The notes: generated from the letters alone by a model not told the origin. A stretch of 40,470 bases of DNA from Cephaloticoccus primus (GCF_001580015.1 NZ_LSZQ01000040.1:1-40470), one strand, 5' to 3'. Positions 1 through 8,301 are shown, counted from the first letter of the stretch. Numbers and translations: made by a program.

Positions 1-1
1 A

Positions 2-292
2 AATATCGCTATGGAGGTGGATGGAAAGTTGATGAGTATCCGTCACTATTGGCCGGGCAAGAACTGGTGGTGCGAGTGGACTTATTATGACCTTATAGTC
101 GCTACTAATGACCGGTGGGTTCCGATTCCTGAGGCGGGTACTTATGGCGCGGCTTTTGCCGCTTTGGGACTCGGTGCGGTGCTCCTTCGGCGAAAGGGCA
201 GGCGAGGAGGAGAGCGGAGCACGAAAGGGGGCGACGTTGTGCAGTGCGGGGAAGGAGCGTGTGTGCGGCTTAATCGACGACGCGGAAGCTGA
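2..292 (+). CDS. C-terminal fragment of a secreted protein with a PEP-CTERM-like sorting signal (5' end outside window)
   Basis: The frame is open from the window edge, so only the last 96 codons are visible. The diagnostic part is IPEAGTYGAAFAALGLGAV followed by LLRRKGRR: a PEP-like motif (here PEA), a hydrophobic helix of about 18 residues, and an Arg/Lys cluster. In known PEP-CTERM proteins this tail holds the protein in the membrane until an exosortase cleaves it. Upstream is an aromatic-rich stretch (HYWPGKNWWCEWTYYD) that looks like the edge of a beta-rich domain. Oddly, 28 residues follow the basic cluster before the stop, whereas these signals normally end within a few residues of it. 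The stop overlaps the end of the opposing protease gene by 23 bp. No exosortase gene lies in the window. The sorting-signal call is fairly safe; the function of the protein is unknown. Confidence 0.7.
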   Translation, partial: NIAMEVDGKLMSIRHYWPGKNWWCEWTYYDLIVATNDRWVPIPEAGTYGAAFAALGLGAVLLRRKGRRGGERSTKGGDVVQCGEGACVRLNRRRGS

Positions 293-2228
293 GGCGGTGG
301 GCGGTGGTGACGAGCCGGTCGGGGAGGCTTTGCGTTTCCCAAAGGACCGTGCCCGTACGGCGGCTCTGGTAGCGGGCGGAGTCGCTGCGCTGGGCGATGC
401 GGGCGAGTGAGGCGGGCAGCTCGCGCGTGGCCTGCGCCTGGTCGAGGAAGAGGCCCGCGCGCTCGACGACGGCGATGCTCAAGCCCGTGTTGCTGCGCGC
501 CTGACGGACGAAGTCGAGGTACGCGGAGAAGCTGCGCAGCTGCGTGTTGTTGTTTATGAACTGGCGGCCCGTGACCTGGTCGAGCAGATCGCCGCGAGCG
601 ACGATGACTTCGAGCGACTTGCCCAGCCACTCGGGCGAGATCGGGATGGGGATGCGCGTGCGGCTGACCGCGCCCTGGAAGTTTCGCCACTGGATCGTGA
701 GCGTGAGCGGCTCCCCGGGGGCGAGCTCGCTGCGCGAGAGCTGCACGGACTCGATGGTCGTGAGCGGGTTTTCCGCCAGAGGGCGCAGGCGCAGCTTCAC
801 CTCGGTGGGGAAGACGCGTTCGTAGGGGTTTTGCATGAGGCTGCCGATGCCGCGCGCGAGATCGCTGATGCCTTGCAAGGCGCCTTGCGCCCCGGCGAGG
901 AGCGTCTCGAAACGCACGGGAGCCTCGCCCGGGAAACTGAACTCGGCGATGAGTCGCGCGCCTTCGTTGAGGCCCGCATCGTTTGAGCCGAGCGTGGCTT
1001 GTGCTGCGCCAACGCCGACTGCCAGCGGCATGAGTTGCGGGTGCGGCACGACGCTAAAATGCAGCGTGCGCGCGGCAGCAGTGGCGGTGCCATGAGCACC
1101 GCTACCGGTCGGCGCAGCGGGTACGGCATTTGCCTCGCCGTGGCGGCTTGGCGCGGTGGGCTCAATCGCGACCTCGACCGGAATCATAGGCGGGGTTTTC
1201 CCAAAAAATCCGGCGATTGCGGAGAGCCGGTCCTGATTGATCGTGCCGATGAGCTCGCCCGTGTTGGCGATTTTTACCGAGTTCTCGCTTGAGGGCAGGA
1301 TCGTGACGATCTCGGCGCGCGCCATCGGTAGCGCGACTTCGCCCAAGCTCATCATCGGATGGCCAAAGGCGATAAGCCGGTCGCCCTCGACGTAGGAGAC
1401 GGTGCCCGTCCCTGCGAGGGAGATATCGCCCGTAGTGAGCGCGACGGCGACGGCATCACCCGGGCGCAGCCTGTCTTTATCTGGCGCGCCGCCCGCTGCC
1501 GTTGCATCCAGTCCGCCCCTCCCGCTCCTCCCGCCGAGTGAGGAAACCCGGAGCCCGAGCTCGGCAAACTGCGGGCGCAGCCAATCGACTACCTGCGGCG
1601 AAAGCCCGCCCACGGCGAAGACGGGCGAGAGCGGGCGCAGCACATCGGCAGTCGGCGCAGTGGCGGGGGCGGACTTGCGGGCGGCGGTGGTCGTAGCAAG
1701 CGTGGGGCCGCCATTACGGCGCGCGGACTCCTCGGTTTGAGCGGCGGCGAGTTGTCGGGATTTTTCGCCAACTTCGAGCAGGTCTTCTATCGGCGTAAAA
1801 CCTGCGTAGCGCACGGTCTCAAACTTCTGGACCTGATAGGAGAGCGCACCCGCGAGGCGGCCTTCGATATAGAGCGGACTGCCGCTCATGCCCGCGACGG
1901 CGCCCATGTGTTGCACTCGCGCGTCGGTGAGCAGGCAGAGGATGAGCGACTTGCCCGGGCCGAGCGCGTCGTGGATCACGCCCGTCACCTCGACCTCAAA
2001 AGGCTCGGGCTCGGTGCCGCGAAAAACCGTCCAGACCTCCCCGCGCATTCCGGGGCGGAGCTCTGCGAGCGGCAAAAACTCGGGGTTGGCCGGCTGGACT
2101 GCGGATAGGCGCGGCGGGAGGGGCGGCTCGGTCGGCGCGACTGTGGGCGGGGCAGGGGGCGTTTGTGCAGCGAGCTGCGGCAGGGAAGAAAGCGCAGCGA
2201 GGAAAACGGGGAGGAGCAGGGATCGCAT
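270..2228 (-). CDS. SpoIVB (peptidase S55)-like protein, secreted
   Basis: 652 residues. Residues 1-21 form a signal peptide ending in AAQ, followed by a Pro-rich linker (22-50). GMSGSPLY at 113-120 matches the catalytic-serine motif of S55 (SpoIVB) peptidases (candidate nucleophile S115), and GTGTVSYVEGDRLIAFGHP at 273-291 matches the segment carrying the catalytic histidine (candidate H290). The serine motif precedes the histidine motif, the reverse of Bacillus SpoIVB as I recall it, with a 50-residue Ala/Thr-rich linker between. The remaining 350 residues hold a beta-rich region with no family I recognise. It lies 67 bp downstream of hemL on the same strand and may be co-transcribed with nadE-hemL, although no functional link is obvious. 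Similar secreted S55-like proteins occur in Acidobacteria and Verrucomicrobia; their substrates are unknown to me. Protease activity is inferred from motifs only. Confidence 0.75.
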   Translation of the reverse strand: MRSLLLPVFLAALSSLPQLAAQTPPAPPTVAPTEPPLPPRLSAVQPANPEFLPLAELRPGMRGEVWTVFRGTEPEPFEVEVTGVIHDALGPGKSLILCLLTDARVQHMGAVAGMSGSPLYIEGRLAGALSYQVQKFETVRYAGFTPIEDLLEVGEKSRQLAAAQTEESARRNGGPTLATTTAARKSAPATAPTADVLRPLSPVFAVGGLSPQVVDWLRPQFAELGLRVSSLGGRSGRGGLDATAAGGAPDKDRLRPGDAVAVALTTGDISLAGTGTVSYVEGDRLIAFGHPMMSLGEVALPMARAEIVTILPSSENSVKIANTGELIGTINQDRLSAIAGFFGKTPPMIPVEVAIEPTAPSRHGEANAVPAAPTGSGAHGTATAAARTLHFSVVPHPQLMPLAVGVGAAQATLGSNDAGLNEGARLIAEFSFPGEAPVRFETLLAGAQGALQGISDLARGIGSLMQNPYERVFPTEVKLRLRPLAENPLTTIESVQLSRSELAPGEPLTLTIQWRNFQGAVSRTRIPIPISPEWLGKSLEVIVARGDLLDQVTGRQFINNNTQLRSFSAYLDFVRQARSNTGLSIAVVERAGLFLDQAQATRELPASLARIAQRSDSARYQSRRTGTVLWETQSLPDRLVTTAHRLSFRVVD

Positions 2229-2295
2229 TTTATAAGGGAAGGGCGGCCCGGGCGGGTGCCCCTTGGTTTGAATCGGTGAGCGGGGGAGCGCGGTC

Positions 2296-3756
2296 TTAAA
2301 GTAAACGGATGGCTTCGGCGATCACGTCGCAGGCGCGGTCGATTGCCGGACCCGCGTGGGCAGTGCTGATGAAGCCCGCTTCGTAAGCACTGGGCGCGAG
2401 GTAGACGCCGCGGTCGAGCGCCGCGTGAAAGAGCCGCGCGTAGAGCGCTGCGTCGCTGCGCAGCGCGCTGGCGTAGTCGCGCACCGGCTCCGCACTGAAG
2501 AAGAAGCTGAACATGGAACCGCACTGCGGGACCTGGAGCGCGATGCCTTTTGCGCGCGCCGCAGCGAGCGCGGCGTCGCGCAGTTGGCGCCCAAGCGCAG
2601 CAAGCTGTGCGTAAGGGTTTTCTTCTTCGAGCAGCCGCAGCGCAGCGATGCCCGCCGCGACGGCGAGCGGATTTCCGCTGAGCGTGCCCGCTTGGTAAAC
2701 GGGGCCGAGCGGCGCGAGGTAGTCCATGACTTCGGCGCGGCCACCGAAGCCGCCGACGGGAAGGCCGCCGCCGATGATTTTTCCCAAACAGGTGAGGTCG
2801 GGGCTGATGCCTTCGAGCTCTTGCACGCCGCCGCGCGCGAGCCGGAAGCCGGTCATCACTTCGTCAAAAATGAGGAGTGCCCCATACTTCCGGGTGATGG
2901 CGCGCAGGTGGGCGAGGTAGCCCGGATCGGGCATGATGAAGCCGACGTTTCCGCAATAGGGCTCCAGAATGACGGCGGCGATTTTCTCGGGCTGCGCGGC
3001 AAAGGCGGCGTCGAGCGCGGCGCAATCGTTGTAGGGCAGGACGAGGGTTTCCTGGGCGAAGGCCGCAGGCACGCCCGCGCTGTCGGGGTGGCCGTGGGTG
3101 AGCGCGCCCGAGCCCGCCTTGATCAGCAGCGAGTCGCTGTGGCCGTGGTAGCAGCCGGAGAATTTGATGATGCGGTCGCGCCCCGTGAAGCCGCGCGCCA
3201 GCCGGATGGCGGACATCGTGGCCTCGGTGCCGCTGTTGCACAGGCGCAGCTTCTGGATCGAGGGGAAGAACTGGGTGATGAGTTCGGCGAGCTCGATCTC
3301 GCCCAGATGCGGCGTGCCAAAGGAGGTGCCGCGCCCGAGTGCCTCGGCGATTGCGGCGCGGATTTTCGGGTGGTTGTGCCCGTGGATCGCGGGCCCCCAG
3401 GTGCAGACAAAGTCGATCAACTCGCGCCCGTCACTCGTGGTGAGTGTGGCCCCTTGGGCGGAGCTCACGAAAAAGGGCGTGCCGCCAATCGCGCGGAAAG
3501 CGCGCACGGGCGAGTTTACCCCGCCGGGCATGACTTGCTGCGCGCGCTTGAATGCCGCTGCCGGCGTAGAAGCTGCGACGGGCTCTTCGGGGCTTTCATT
3601 TGGCGCGCGCTCGGCGGCGAAGGCCTCGGCCTCTCTTTCATGCGCGCGCTCGTTGGTGCGCGTCGAGGGAGTGGCATCAGGAAAGTTTTTGAGCGAGTCG
3701 GCAGCGCTGTGTTGTGCAGCGTGGGCTTCAGTTTGTGCGGCGGGAGTGGTCGTCAT
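2296..3756 (-). CDS. hemL: Glutamate-1-semialdehyde 2,1-aminomutase
   Basis: PLP-dependent class III aminotransferase-fold enzyme that converts glutamate-1-semialdehyde to 5-aminolevulinate in the C5 haem/tetrapyrrole pathway in the cytoplasm. Visible signatures: [13 protein letters not shown] (75-87), the SGCYHGHSD loop (200-208), FDEVMTGFR (297-305) and the PLP lysine in [16 protein letters not shown] (K326). At 486 residues it is about 60 longer than usual. The excess is an N-terminal Ala/Glu/Thr-rich, apparently disordered segment before [12 protein letters not shown]. The start at 3756 overlaps the nadE stop in an ATGA arrangement (3753-3756), which supports this start and translational coupling. 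No clear alternative ATG lies immediately before the conserved core. Identity is certain; the role of the extension is unknown. Confidence 0.95.
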   Translation of the reverse strand: MTTTPAAQTEAHAAQHSAADSLKNFPDATPSTRTNERAHEREAEAFAAERAPNESPEEPVAASTPAAAFKRAQQVMPGGVNSPVRAFRAIGGTPFFVSSAQGATLTTSDGRELIDFVCTWGPAIHGHNHPKIRAAIAEALGRGTSFGTPHLGEIELAELITQFFPSIQKLRLCNSGTEATMSAIRLARGFTGRDRIIKFSGCYHGHSDSLLIKAGSGALTHGHPDSAGVPAAFAQETLVLPYNDCAALDAAFAAQPEKIAAVILEPYCGNVGFIMPDPGYLAHLRAITRKYGALLIFDEVMTGFRLARGGVQELEGISPDLTCLGKIIGGGLPVGGFGGRAEVMDYLAPLGPVYQAGTLSGNPLAVAAGIAALRLLEEENPYAQLAALGRQLRDAALAAARAKGIALQVPQCGSMFSFFFSAEPVRDYASALRSDAALYARLFHAALDRGVYLAPSAYEAGFISTAHAGPAIDRACDVIAEAIRLL

Positions 3757-4676
3757 TGCGAGAGGCTGAGGTTGAGTGCGGGGGCGGCTTGGGCGCGTTT
3801 GTATTCGGAGCGGTCGACCTTGGCGGCGATGTCGTTGACGAGTGCCTCCGCAAAGCCTTCCGCCACGAGTTCGGCACGCGTCGCGCCGTCGTCGAAATAG
3901 CGCCGGAGCACGGCGTCGAGCACATCGTAGGGCGGCAGGCTGTCCTGGTCTTTCTGGCCCGGGCGCAGCTCGGCACTGGGCGGCTTATCAATCGTGTTTT
4001 GCGGGATGATCTCGCCCCTCCCGCTCCCCCCGCCCAGCTCGCGGTTGATCCAGCGGCTGAGCGCGTAGACCTCCGTTTTGTAAAGGCCGGCGATTGGCGC
4101 GAGCCCGCCGCACATGTCGCCGTAGAGCGTGCAGTAGCCGACGGCGGCTTCGCTTTTGTTTCCAGTGGCGAGGAGCAGCGCGCCAAACTTGTTGGAGAGC
4201 GCCATCATGAGCAGGCCGCGCATGCGGGCCTGGATGTTTTCCTCGGTGAGGTCGGGTGCGTAGCCGGTGAAGAGCGGGGCCAGGGCGGCCTCGGCGGCAG
4301 CGACGGGCGCGGCGATCTCTATCGTCTCGAAGCAGATGCCGAGGTTTTGGGCGAGGGCGCGGGCATCGTCGCGCGAGTGTTGCGAGGAGTGGACGGAGGG
4401 CAGCGAGACGCCAGTCACGCTGGCCGCTCCGAGGGCCTCGACCGCGAGCGCGGCGACCAGCGCGGAGTCGATCCCTCCGGAGAGGGCGACGAGCACGCGC
4501 TGAAAGCCGTTGGCTCGGGCGTAGTCGCGGATCCCGCCGGAGAGCGCCGCGTAGAGCTCGGGGAGCGGCCAGATCGGATGAGCGGGTTTTCCGCTGTTGG
4601 TCGAGCTGCCGTGGGCTGGGCGGCGGCGGGCGAGCGGGCCTGCGGTGGTGCGGATTTGGGCGGGGCCGGTGGGCAT
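3753..4676 (-). CDS. nadE: NAD+ synthetase, synthetase domain only
   Basis: Amidates deamido-NAD+ to NAD+ using ATP, the last step of NAD biosynthesis. The PP-loop ATP pyrophosphatase motif is [13 protein letters not shown] (65-77). Further family segments are [28 protein letters not shown], here split over residues near 167-195, then [14 protein letters not shown] and [20 protein letters not shown]. These match the C-terminal domain of glutamine-dependent synthetases best, yet the roughly 280-residue N-terminal glutaminase (nitrilase-fold) domain is absent and nothing upstream encodes it. The protein also ends at [17 protein letters not shown], a few residues short of the FG..RRMPIA-type tail common in that family. 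It may use free ammonia or a partner amidase. First gene of a leftward unit with hemL, sharing a 4-bp ATGA overlap; divergent from maf. Confidence 0.9.
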   Translation of the reverse strand: MPTGPAQIRTTAGPLARRRPAHGSSTNSGKPAHPIWPLPELYAALSGGIRDYARANGFQRVLVALSGGIDSALVAALAVEALGAASVTGVSLPSVHSSQHSRDDARALAQNLGICFETIEIAAPVAAAEAALAPLFTGYAPDLTEENIQARMRGLLMMALSNKFGALLLATGNKSEAAVGYCTLYGDMCGGLAPIAGLYKTEVYALSRWINRELGGGSGRGEIIPQNTIDKPPSAELRPGQKDQDSLPPYDVLDAVLRRYFDDGATRAELVAEGFAEALVNDIAAKVDRSEYKRAQAAPALNLSLSQ

Positions 4677-4834
4677 GGGATTTTTTAAGTGGTGTCGCGG
4701 AGGCGGTGTGGAAACGCGTGAGGAGGCAAGGCTTTGGGGGATTTCGCCGAGCTAGCAACCCGCAAGGCTTGCCGGTCGCAGCTTACGGCTTACTCCGGTT
4801 TGCCCTCCCGCCGCCTCCCTCCCTCCCGCTCCTG

Positions 4835-5467
4835 ATGAGTGCCACCCAAAATCACATAGGCCCAAGCCAATCTCCCTGCCTCCCGCATCCGTCGCCACGG
4901 CAGCGGCTCATCCTCGCCTCCGCCTCGCCGCGCAGGCGCGAGCTGCTCGCGCAGTTGATCAGCGGTTTCGATATCGTCGCCGCAGAAGTCACCGAGCACG
5001 AAGATCCGGCGACCGATCCGCGTGTGATGGTCGCGCACAATGCCGCGCTAAAGGCCGACTGGGTGGCGGAGCGGCACCCTGAGGCCGTGGTGCTCGGCGC
5101 GGACACGACGGTTTTCATCGGCGAGCGCGTGCTCAACAAACCGGCTGGCGCGGCAGAGGCGCGGGCGATGCTGCGCGAGCTCAGCGGCCGCACGCACACC
5201 GTGTTTACCGGACTGGCGCTGCGCTGCGGGCAGAGCGGCCTGCGCCTCGAAGCGCGCGTGAGCAGCGAGGTCACGTTCAAGCCGCTGGAGGAGGCATTGA
5301 TCGAAGCCTACCTCGCCAAGGTTCACACACTCGACAAGGCGGGCGGCTACTCGATCCAGGAGCATGGGGAAATGATCGTGGCCTCGCGCCGCGGCTCGCT
5401 TTCAAACATCATCGGCTTGCCGCTGGAGGAAACGAAAGAACTCCTCGTCCGGGCGCGGGTCTTGTGA
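4835..5467 (+). CDS. maf: Maf family nucleoside triphosphate pyrophosphatase
   Basis: House-cleaning enzyme family that hydrolyses non-canonical or modified NTPs to NMPs and diphosphate. LILASASPRRRELL (25-38) is the Maf N-terminal signature, VVLGADTTVFIGERVLNKP is the central motif with the catalytic Asp, and DKAGGYSIQEHGEMIV is the third conserved block. From this ATG the protein is 210 residues, near the family norm of 190-200. An upstream in-frame ATG at 4706 would add 43 residues of low-complexity Arg/Pro sequence and is rejected. Divergent from nadE, with 158 bp between the starts holding no recognisable operator. The exact subfamily (dTTP/UTP versus m7GTP type) is not decided here. Confidence 0.92.
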   Translation: MSATQNHIGPSQSPCLPHPSPRQRLILASASPRRRELLAQLISGFDIVAAEVTEHEDPATDPRVMVAHNAALKADWVAERHPEAVVLGADTTVFIGERVLNKPAGAAEARAMLRELSGRTHTVFTGLALRCGQSGLRLEARVSSEVTFKPLEEALIEAYLAKVHTLDKAGGYSIQEHGEMIVASRRGSLSNIIGLPLEETKELLVRARVL

Positions 5468-5606
5468 TGGGCTTCTCGCGATCCGCTGCCATGTACGTGC
5501 TGCGCACGCGGCTCCGGCTTACGCCTCGCGCCCCCGCGCTTTACGCCTACGGATTCACTCCGCCTCATTCCGCCTCTCCCCCTCCCAATCCTTGCTATTT
5601 CGTTAA

Positions 5607-6761
5607 ATGGATCTCCTCGCCGAAACGCAGGCCAAGCAGCGCCAGGAGCGCGACCGCAGTCGTGGGCCGCTCCCCGAGATCGTGCGCGGCAGCGGCAAGG
5701 ATCGCTCGGTGCAGATCGGCATCGCGGGGACGGTCCTCATCCATGTGTTGCTGCTGTTGCTCGGGCCCCGGTTGTTGCGCTTTGAGCACGGCAGCCTGCC
5801 GCCGGCTGGCGAGAGGAGCCAGGAGTTCAACATCGAGCTCGAGGACCCGCTGCTTGAGCAACTCGCCGGGCAAGCGCCGCCGCCCGATCCATTTAACTTT
5901 GTCGAGGTAAACCCCGATGCGCCGGATAACGAGCCTGACTCGACCGTAAACTTCGGCGCGCAAAACCAGCAGAGCGCGCAGCCCGAAGAGTCGGAGGACA
6001 TGAGCGGCGACCGCCCTTTCCTCGAAGGCCAAACCGAAATCCAGACCAGCCAGATCGTCTCCGGTGAGCTCACCGAGCAGCCCCCGCCGCTGCCGCCCGA
6101 GCCGAGCCCGCCGCCGCCTGTGGAGGAAAACGAAGAGACTGCCGAAGAGCAGGCCGACTCGGCGCGGCGTGAGGAAATCCCTCTGAGCGGTTTTGAAAAA
6201 CTGCCGAGTGATGGCAGCGACGGTTACGGCTCCAATGTGGCCGAAGTCCCCGAGGGCTCGGCAGAGTTTGACGAATACGTCGAAGGCGTGAAAGACGCGC
6301 CCGCGCTTACGGGGCCGCTCGGGCGCTTGCGCATCGATCCGACGCGCCCCCTGCCGAGGCCGCGACTGGAGCCGCAGAAGGTGCGCGCGCGGCCAGCGAT
6401 CTTTACCGAAAACCTCGCGGGCACCGCAAACATTGGCCCGACGGGGATTGATGCGCGCTGGAGCAACTACGGCCAATACCTCCAGCAACTCATCGAGACA
6501 GTGCAGATCCAGTGGGATCGCATCCTGCTCCAGAGCCGCGTCTACCCGGGCTCAAACACTCAGGTGAGCGTGAAGTTTGCCATCAACGACCGCGGCGAAA
6601 TCGCGCGGATCGTGAGCGTCGAAGGCAGCGCCGGAGAGCTCGGCAAGCAAAGCTGCGTGAGCGCCATCACTTCGCGCGCCCCGTACGGCGAGTGGACGGA
6701 CGACATGAAGCGCATCCTCGGCGAGGAGCAGGAGATGACCTTTACCTTTTACTACCGGTGA
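5607..6761 (+). CDS. TonB/TolA-like energy-transduction protein
   Basis: 384 residues with the architecture of a TonB/TolA protein: a short basic cytoplasmic N-terminus, one membrane segment at about 37-55 (IGIAGTVLIHVLLLLLGP), a long acidic and Pro-rich periplasmic spacer with Pro runs near 160-172, then a C-terminal domain from about 290 (WSNYGQYLQQLIETVQIQWDR) resembling the TolA/TonB C-terminal fold (VSVKFAINDRGEIARIVSVEGSAGE). Such proteins couple inner-membrane proton motors to the cell envelope. No exbB or exbD is adjacent; the nearest pair is 16 kb to the right with its own TonB. The stop overlaps the GTG start of the next gene in a GTGA arrangement (6758-6761), implying translational coupling. 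The partner receptor is unknown. Confidence 0.75.
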   Translation: MDLLAETQAKQRQERDRSRGPLPEIVRGSGKDRSVQIGIAGTVLIHVLLLLLGPRLLRFEHGSLPPAGERSQEFNIELEDPLLEQLAGQAPPPDPFNFVEVNPDAPDNEPDSTVNFGAQNQQSAQPEESEDMSGDRPFLEGQTEIQTSQIVSGELTEQPPPLPPEPSPPPPVEENEETAEEQADSARREEIPLSGFEKLPSDGSDGYGSNVAEVPEGSAEFDEYVEGVKDAPALTGPLGRLRIDPTRPLPRPRLEPQKVRARPAIFTENLAGTANIGPTGIDARWSNYGQYLQQLIETVQIQWDRILLQSRVYPGSNTQVSVKFAINDRGEIARIVSVEGSAGELGKQSCVSAITSRAPYGEWTDDMKRILGEEQEMTFTFYYR

Positions 6762-7648
6762 GTGCGCAAGGTGAGGCCGGGTCGCCGAGGGCCGAGGCGG
6801 GGCGGGCAGGGCAGGGGAGCGACTGCGCGTGGGATTGGGCGGCGCTGCCGCTCGGGCGCGACGTCGTGCTGCTCGCGCACGATGCCAATGGCGTGGCCGC
6901 GCTGTACAAACCGGCGGGCCTGCTCTCGCACCCCAATGCGGGTGGCGACGAGCACCGCGCGCTCCTTCGCGCGCCGTACGATTTGCAGCGGGAGTGCTAC
7001 GAACTGAGTTCGCCGGAAGCCGGAGTGACGGGCGAGGGGCAGGTCGTCACCAAGCAGCCCGCAAAAAAATCATCCGCTGGGAAAGCCCGCCTCTGGCTCC
7101 TCAACCGCCTGGACTCGGCGACCTCGGGCGTGCTGCTCGTGTGCCACACGGAAGGGCTGGCCGAGTCGATCCGGCGCGAGTTTCGCAACCGCTCGGTGCA
7201 CAAGACCTATGTCGCCCTCGTCTTCGGAAAGCCCGCGCAGCCCTCCGCGCTGTGGCGCGACCGGCTGAGTGTAGAAAAGCGCGGCGGTCAGATCCGCACG
7301 CAGGCCACACGCAGCGGTGCACTCAGCGCAGAGTGCCGCGTGCGCGTTTTGCGCAGCGGCGCACTGCACGGCGTCGCGGGCCACAAGGCGCTGTCGCTGC
7401 TGCAACTGGAGCCGCTCACGGGCCGCAGCCACCAACTGCGCGTGCAGTGTGCGCGACGCGGCCTGCCAATCGTCGGCGATGCGACTTACGGCGACTTCGC
7501 CGCCAACCGTGCCTTCGCCAAAACACACGGCACCAAACGGCTTTTCCTCCACTCGCTGGAAACCCGCTTCGACTACACCTGGCGCGACGCGAACTACTCC
7601 TTTGCGGCCACCGCGCCCCTCCCCGAAGCCTTCGGTGCACTACTCTAA
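6758..7648 (+). CDS. RluA-family pseudouridine synthase
   Basis: Isomerises specific uridines to pseudouridine in rRNA or tRNA. The catalytic motif is LWLLNRLDSATSGVLLV, with candidate catalytic Asp at residue 119. KTYVALVFG and LEPLTGRSHQLRVQCARRGLPIVGD are further RluA-type blocks, the latter carrying the conserved R-HQLR segment. No S4 domain is seen at the N-terminus. The GTG start at 6758 overlaps the previous stop (GTGA) and gives 296 residues; no in-frame ATG lies close to the conserved core. The insert of about 35 residues between the substrate loop (ALYKPAGLLSHPN) and the catalytic block is Lys/Ala/Ser-rich and atypical. The modified base cannot be predicted. It is unclear why it is coupled to a TonB-like gene. 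Confidence 0.88.
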   Translation: MSAQGEAGSPRAEAGRAGQGSDCAWDWAALPLGRDVVLLAHDANGVAALYKPAGLLSHPNAGGDEHRALLRAPYDLQRECYELSSPEAGVTGEGQVVTKQPAKKSSAGKARLWLLNRLDSATSGVLLVCHTEGLAESIRREFRNRSVHKTYVALVFGKPAQPSALWRDRLSVEKRGGQIRTQATRSGALSAECRVRVLRSGALHGVAGHKALSLLQLEPLTGRSHQLRVQCARRGLPIVGDATYGDFAANRAFAKTHGTKRLFLHSLETRFDYTWRDANYSFAATAPLPEAFGALL

Positions 7649-7701
7649 ATTTCCCGCCGGCGAGGCACCGCCTCGCCACCCAATAAGCCGGTCGAAGCTG
7701 A

Positions 7702-8070
7702 CGAGCCGCCAACGAGCGGCTCGCATAATGAGAGGGTCTCTGACCCCACTGCGCGTGGGGCGGTGGCGGGTCGCCACTTCCATTCAATTTGCGATTTTTC
7801 CCGTGCGCTGCGCGCCCGGACAAAATCGCAAATTTAACGGGCCATCCCCCAGTCGCGTTGCGACTGGGAGTGAGGCATCAAATGCGGATGGAGCCCGTAC
7901 CCATTGGGGCGAAGTTTTTGGTTAACGGGTTAGCCGCCCTTTGGTCGGGCATTTTCAACTGTGCGGTTTGCTGCTGTGCGGAACGCACGGCATGCAAACC
8001 GCACAGTAAATGGGTGCAGGCACCGCCATAAGACCGGTCTGCGACCGCGCCGCCCGCGTAGGGCCATCCT
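7702..8070 (+). repeat. Mosaic palindromic intergenic element, copy A (forward)
   Basis: Fills most of the gap between the pseudouridine synthase and the aroF leader. In order: a hairpin at 7702-7723 (CGAGCCGC arms, loop CAACGA); the terminal motif CCACTGCGCGTGGGG (7746-7760); a GTGGCG..CGCCAC hairpin; stem I (arms TTTGCGATTTT and AAAATCGCAAA); stem II (arms CAGTCGC and GCGACTG, loop GTT); the linker CATCAAATGCGGATGG; the 50-nt stem III at 7958-8007 (arms ACTGTGCGG and CCGCACAGT); then GGGTGCAGGCACCGCC. An ATAA/GGTC/GACC hairpin module (8028-8050) replaces six bases found here in copy C. The right edge is ragged. 7649-7701 and 8071-8095 hold nothing else recognisable. No T-run follows any stem, so it is not an ordinary terminator. 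Confidence 0.85.
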
Positions 8071-8136
8071 GCGGCCCCATCCATGCGCTCCGTTGTTGAC
8101 AGTGCGCTGGGGGCCGCGCAGACCAAGCCGCACTTC

Positions 8137-8226
8137 ATGCAGACCGCAGTCCTTTACGTGTTTGGTTTTAGCTTCTGGCGCTTTTTTTATCGCGCCGCTG
8201 CGCACGTGGGCTGCCCAAACGCTTAA
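8137..8226 (+). CDS. Aromatic-rich leader peptide of aroF
   Basis: A 29-residue open frame starting with ATG at 8137 and ending with TAA at 8224-8226. Codons 7-18 read YVFGFSFWRFFY: eight aromatic residues out of twelve (five Phe, two Tyr, one Trp). It ends 40 bp before a strong intrinsic terminator, which itself ends 45 bp before the start of aroF, a DAHP synthase that makes aromatic amino acid precursors. This is the arrangement of ribosome-mediated attenuators such as E. coli pheL/pheA: scarcity of charged aromatic tRNAs stalls the ribosome on the leader and favours read-through. The mix of Phe, Tyr and Trp codons would sense all three end products. No strong Shine-Dalgarno is visible before the ATG. 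A perfect TTGACA lies at 8096-8101, but no good -10 follows it. Confidence 0.8.
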   Translation: MQTAVLYVFGFSFWRFFYRAAAHVGCPNA

Positions 8227-8266
8227 GCTGAAGACCCGGATTTTTCTGAAAAACGCTCTCTCACTT

Positions 8267-8301
8267 AAAAAGGCCGCCCGAAATGGGCGGTCTTTTTTTT
8301 T
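8267..8301 (+). terminator. Rho-independent terminator/attenuator upstream of aroF
   Basis: An A-tract, then GGCCGCCC, the loop GAAAT, GGGCGGTC and a run of T. The arms pair over about 13 bp including A:U pairs, with one G-U wobble, and the hairpin is followed by ten uninterrupted T. It lies between the aromatic-rich leader peptide and aroF, so it reads as a regulated attenuator rather than the end of the upstream unit. A small 5-bp hairpin (TTTTT, CTG, AAAAA) at 8241-8253 precedes it and might be part of the alternative fold. I could not settle the antiterminator pairing by eye. Confidence 0.85.

Noticed and set aside
7789-8031. Recurrent short proteins encoded inside the repeats (ending in sequence like SKWVQAPP), in copies A, B, C, E and F
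   Set aside because: They are translations of stem III and the GGGTGCAGGCACC region in whichever frame is open. Their ends vary between copies, they lack consistent starts, and conservation is at the DNA hairpin level.
8096-8124. Promoter with a perfect TTGACA upstream of the aroF leader
   Set aside because: At 16-19 bp spacing the candidate -10 hexamers are GC-rich and poor, so it is noted in the leader entry but not called as a feature.
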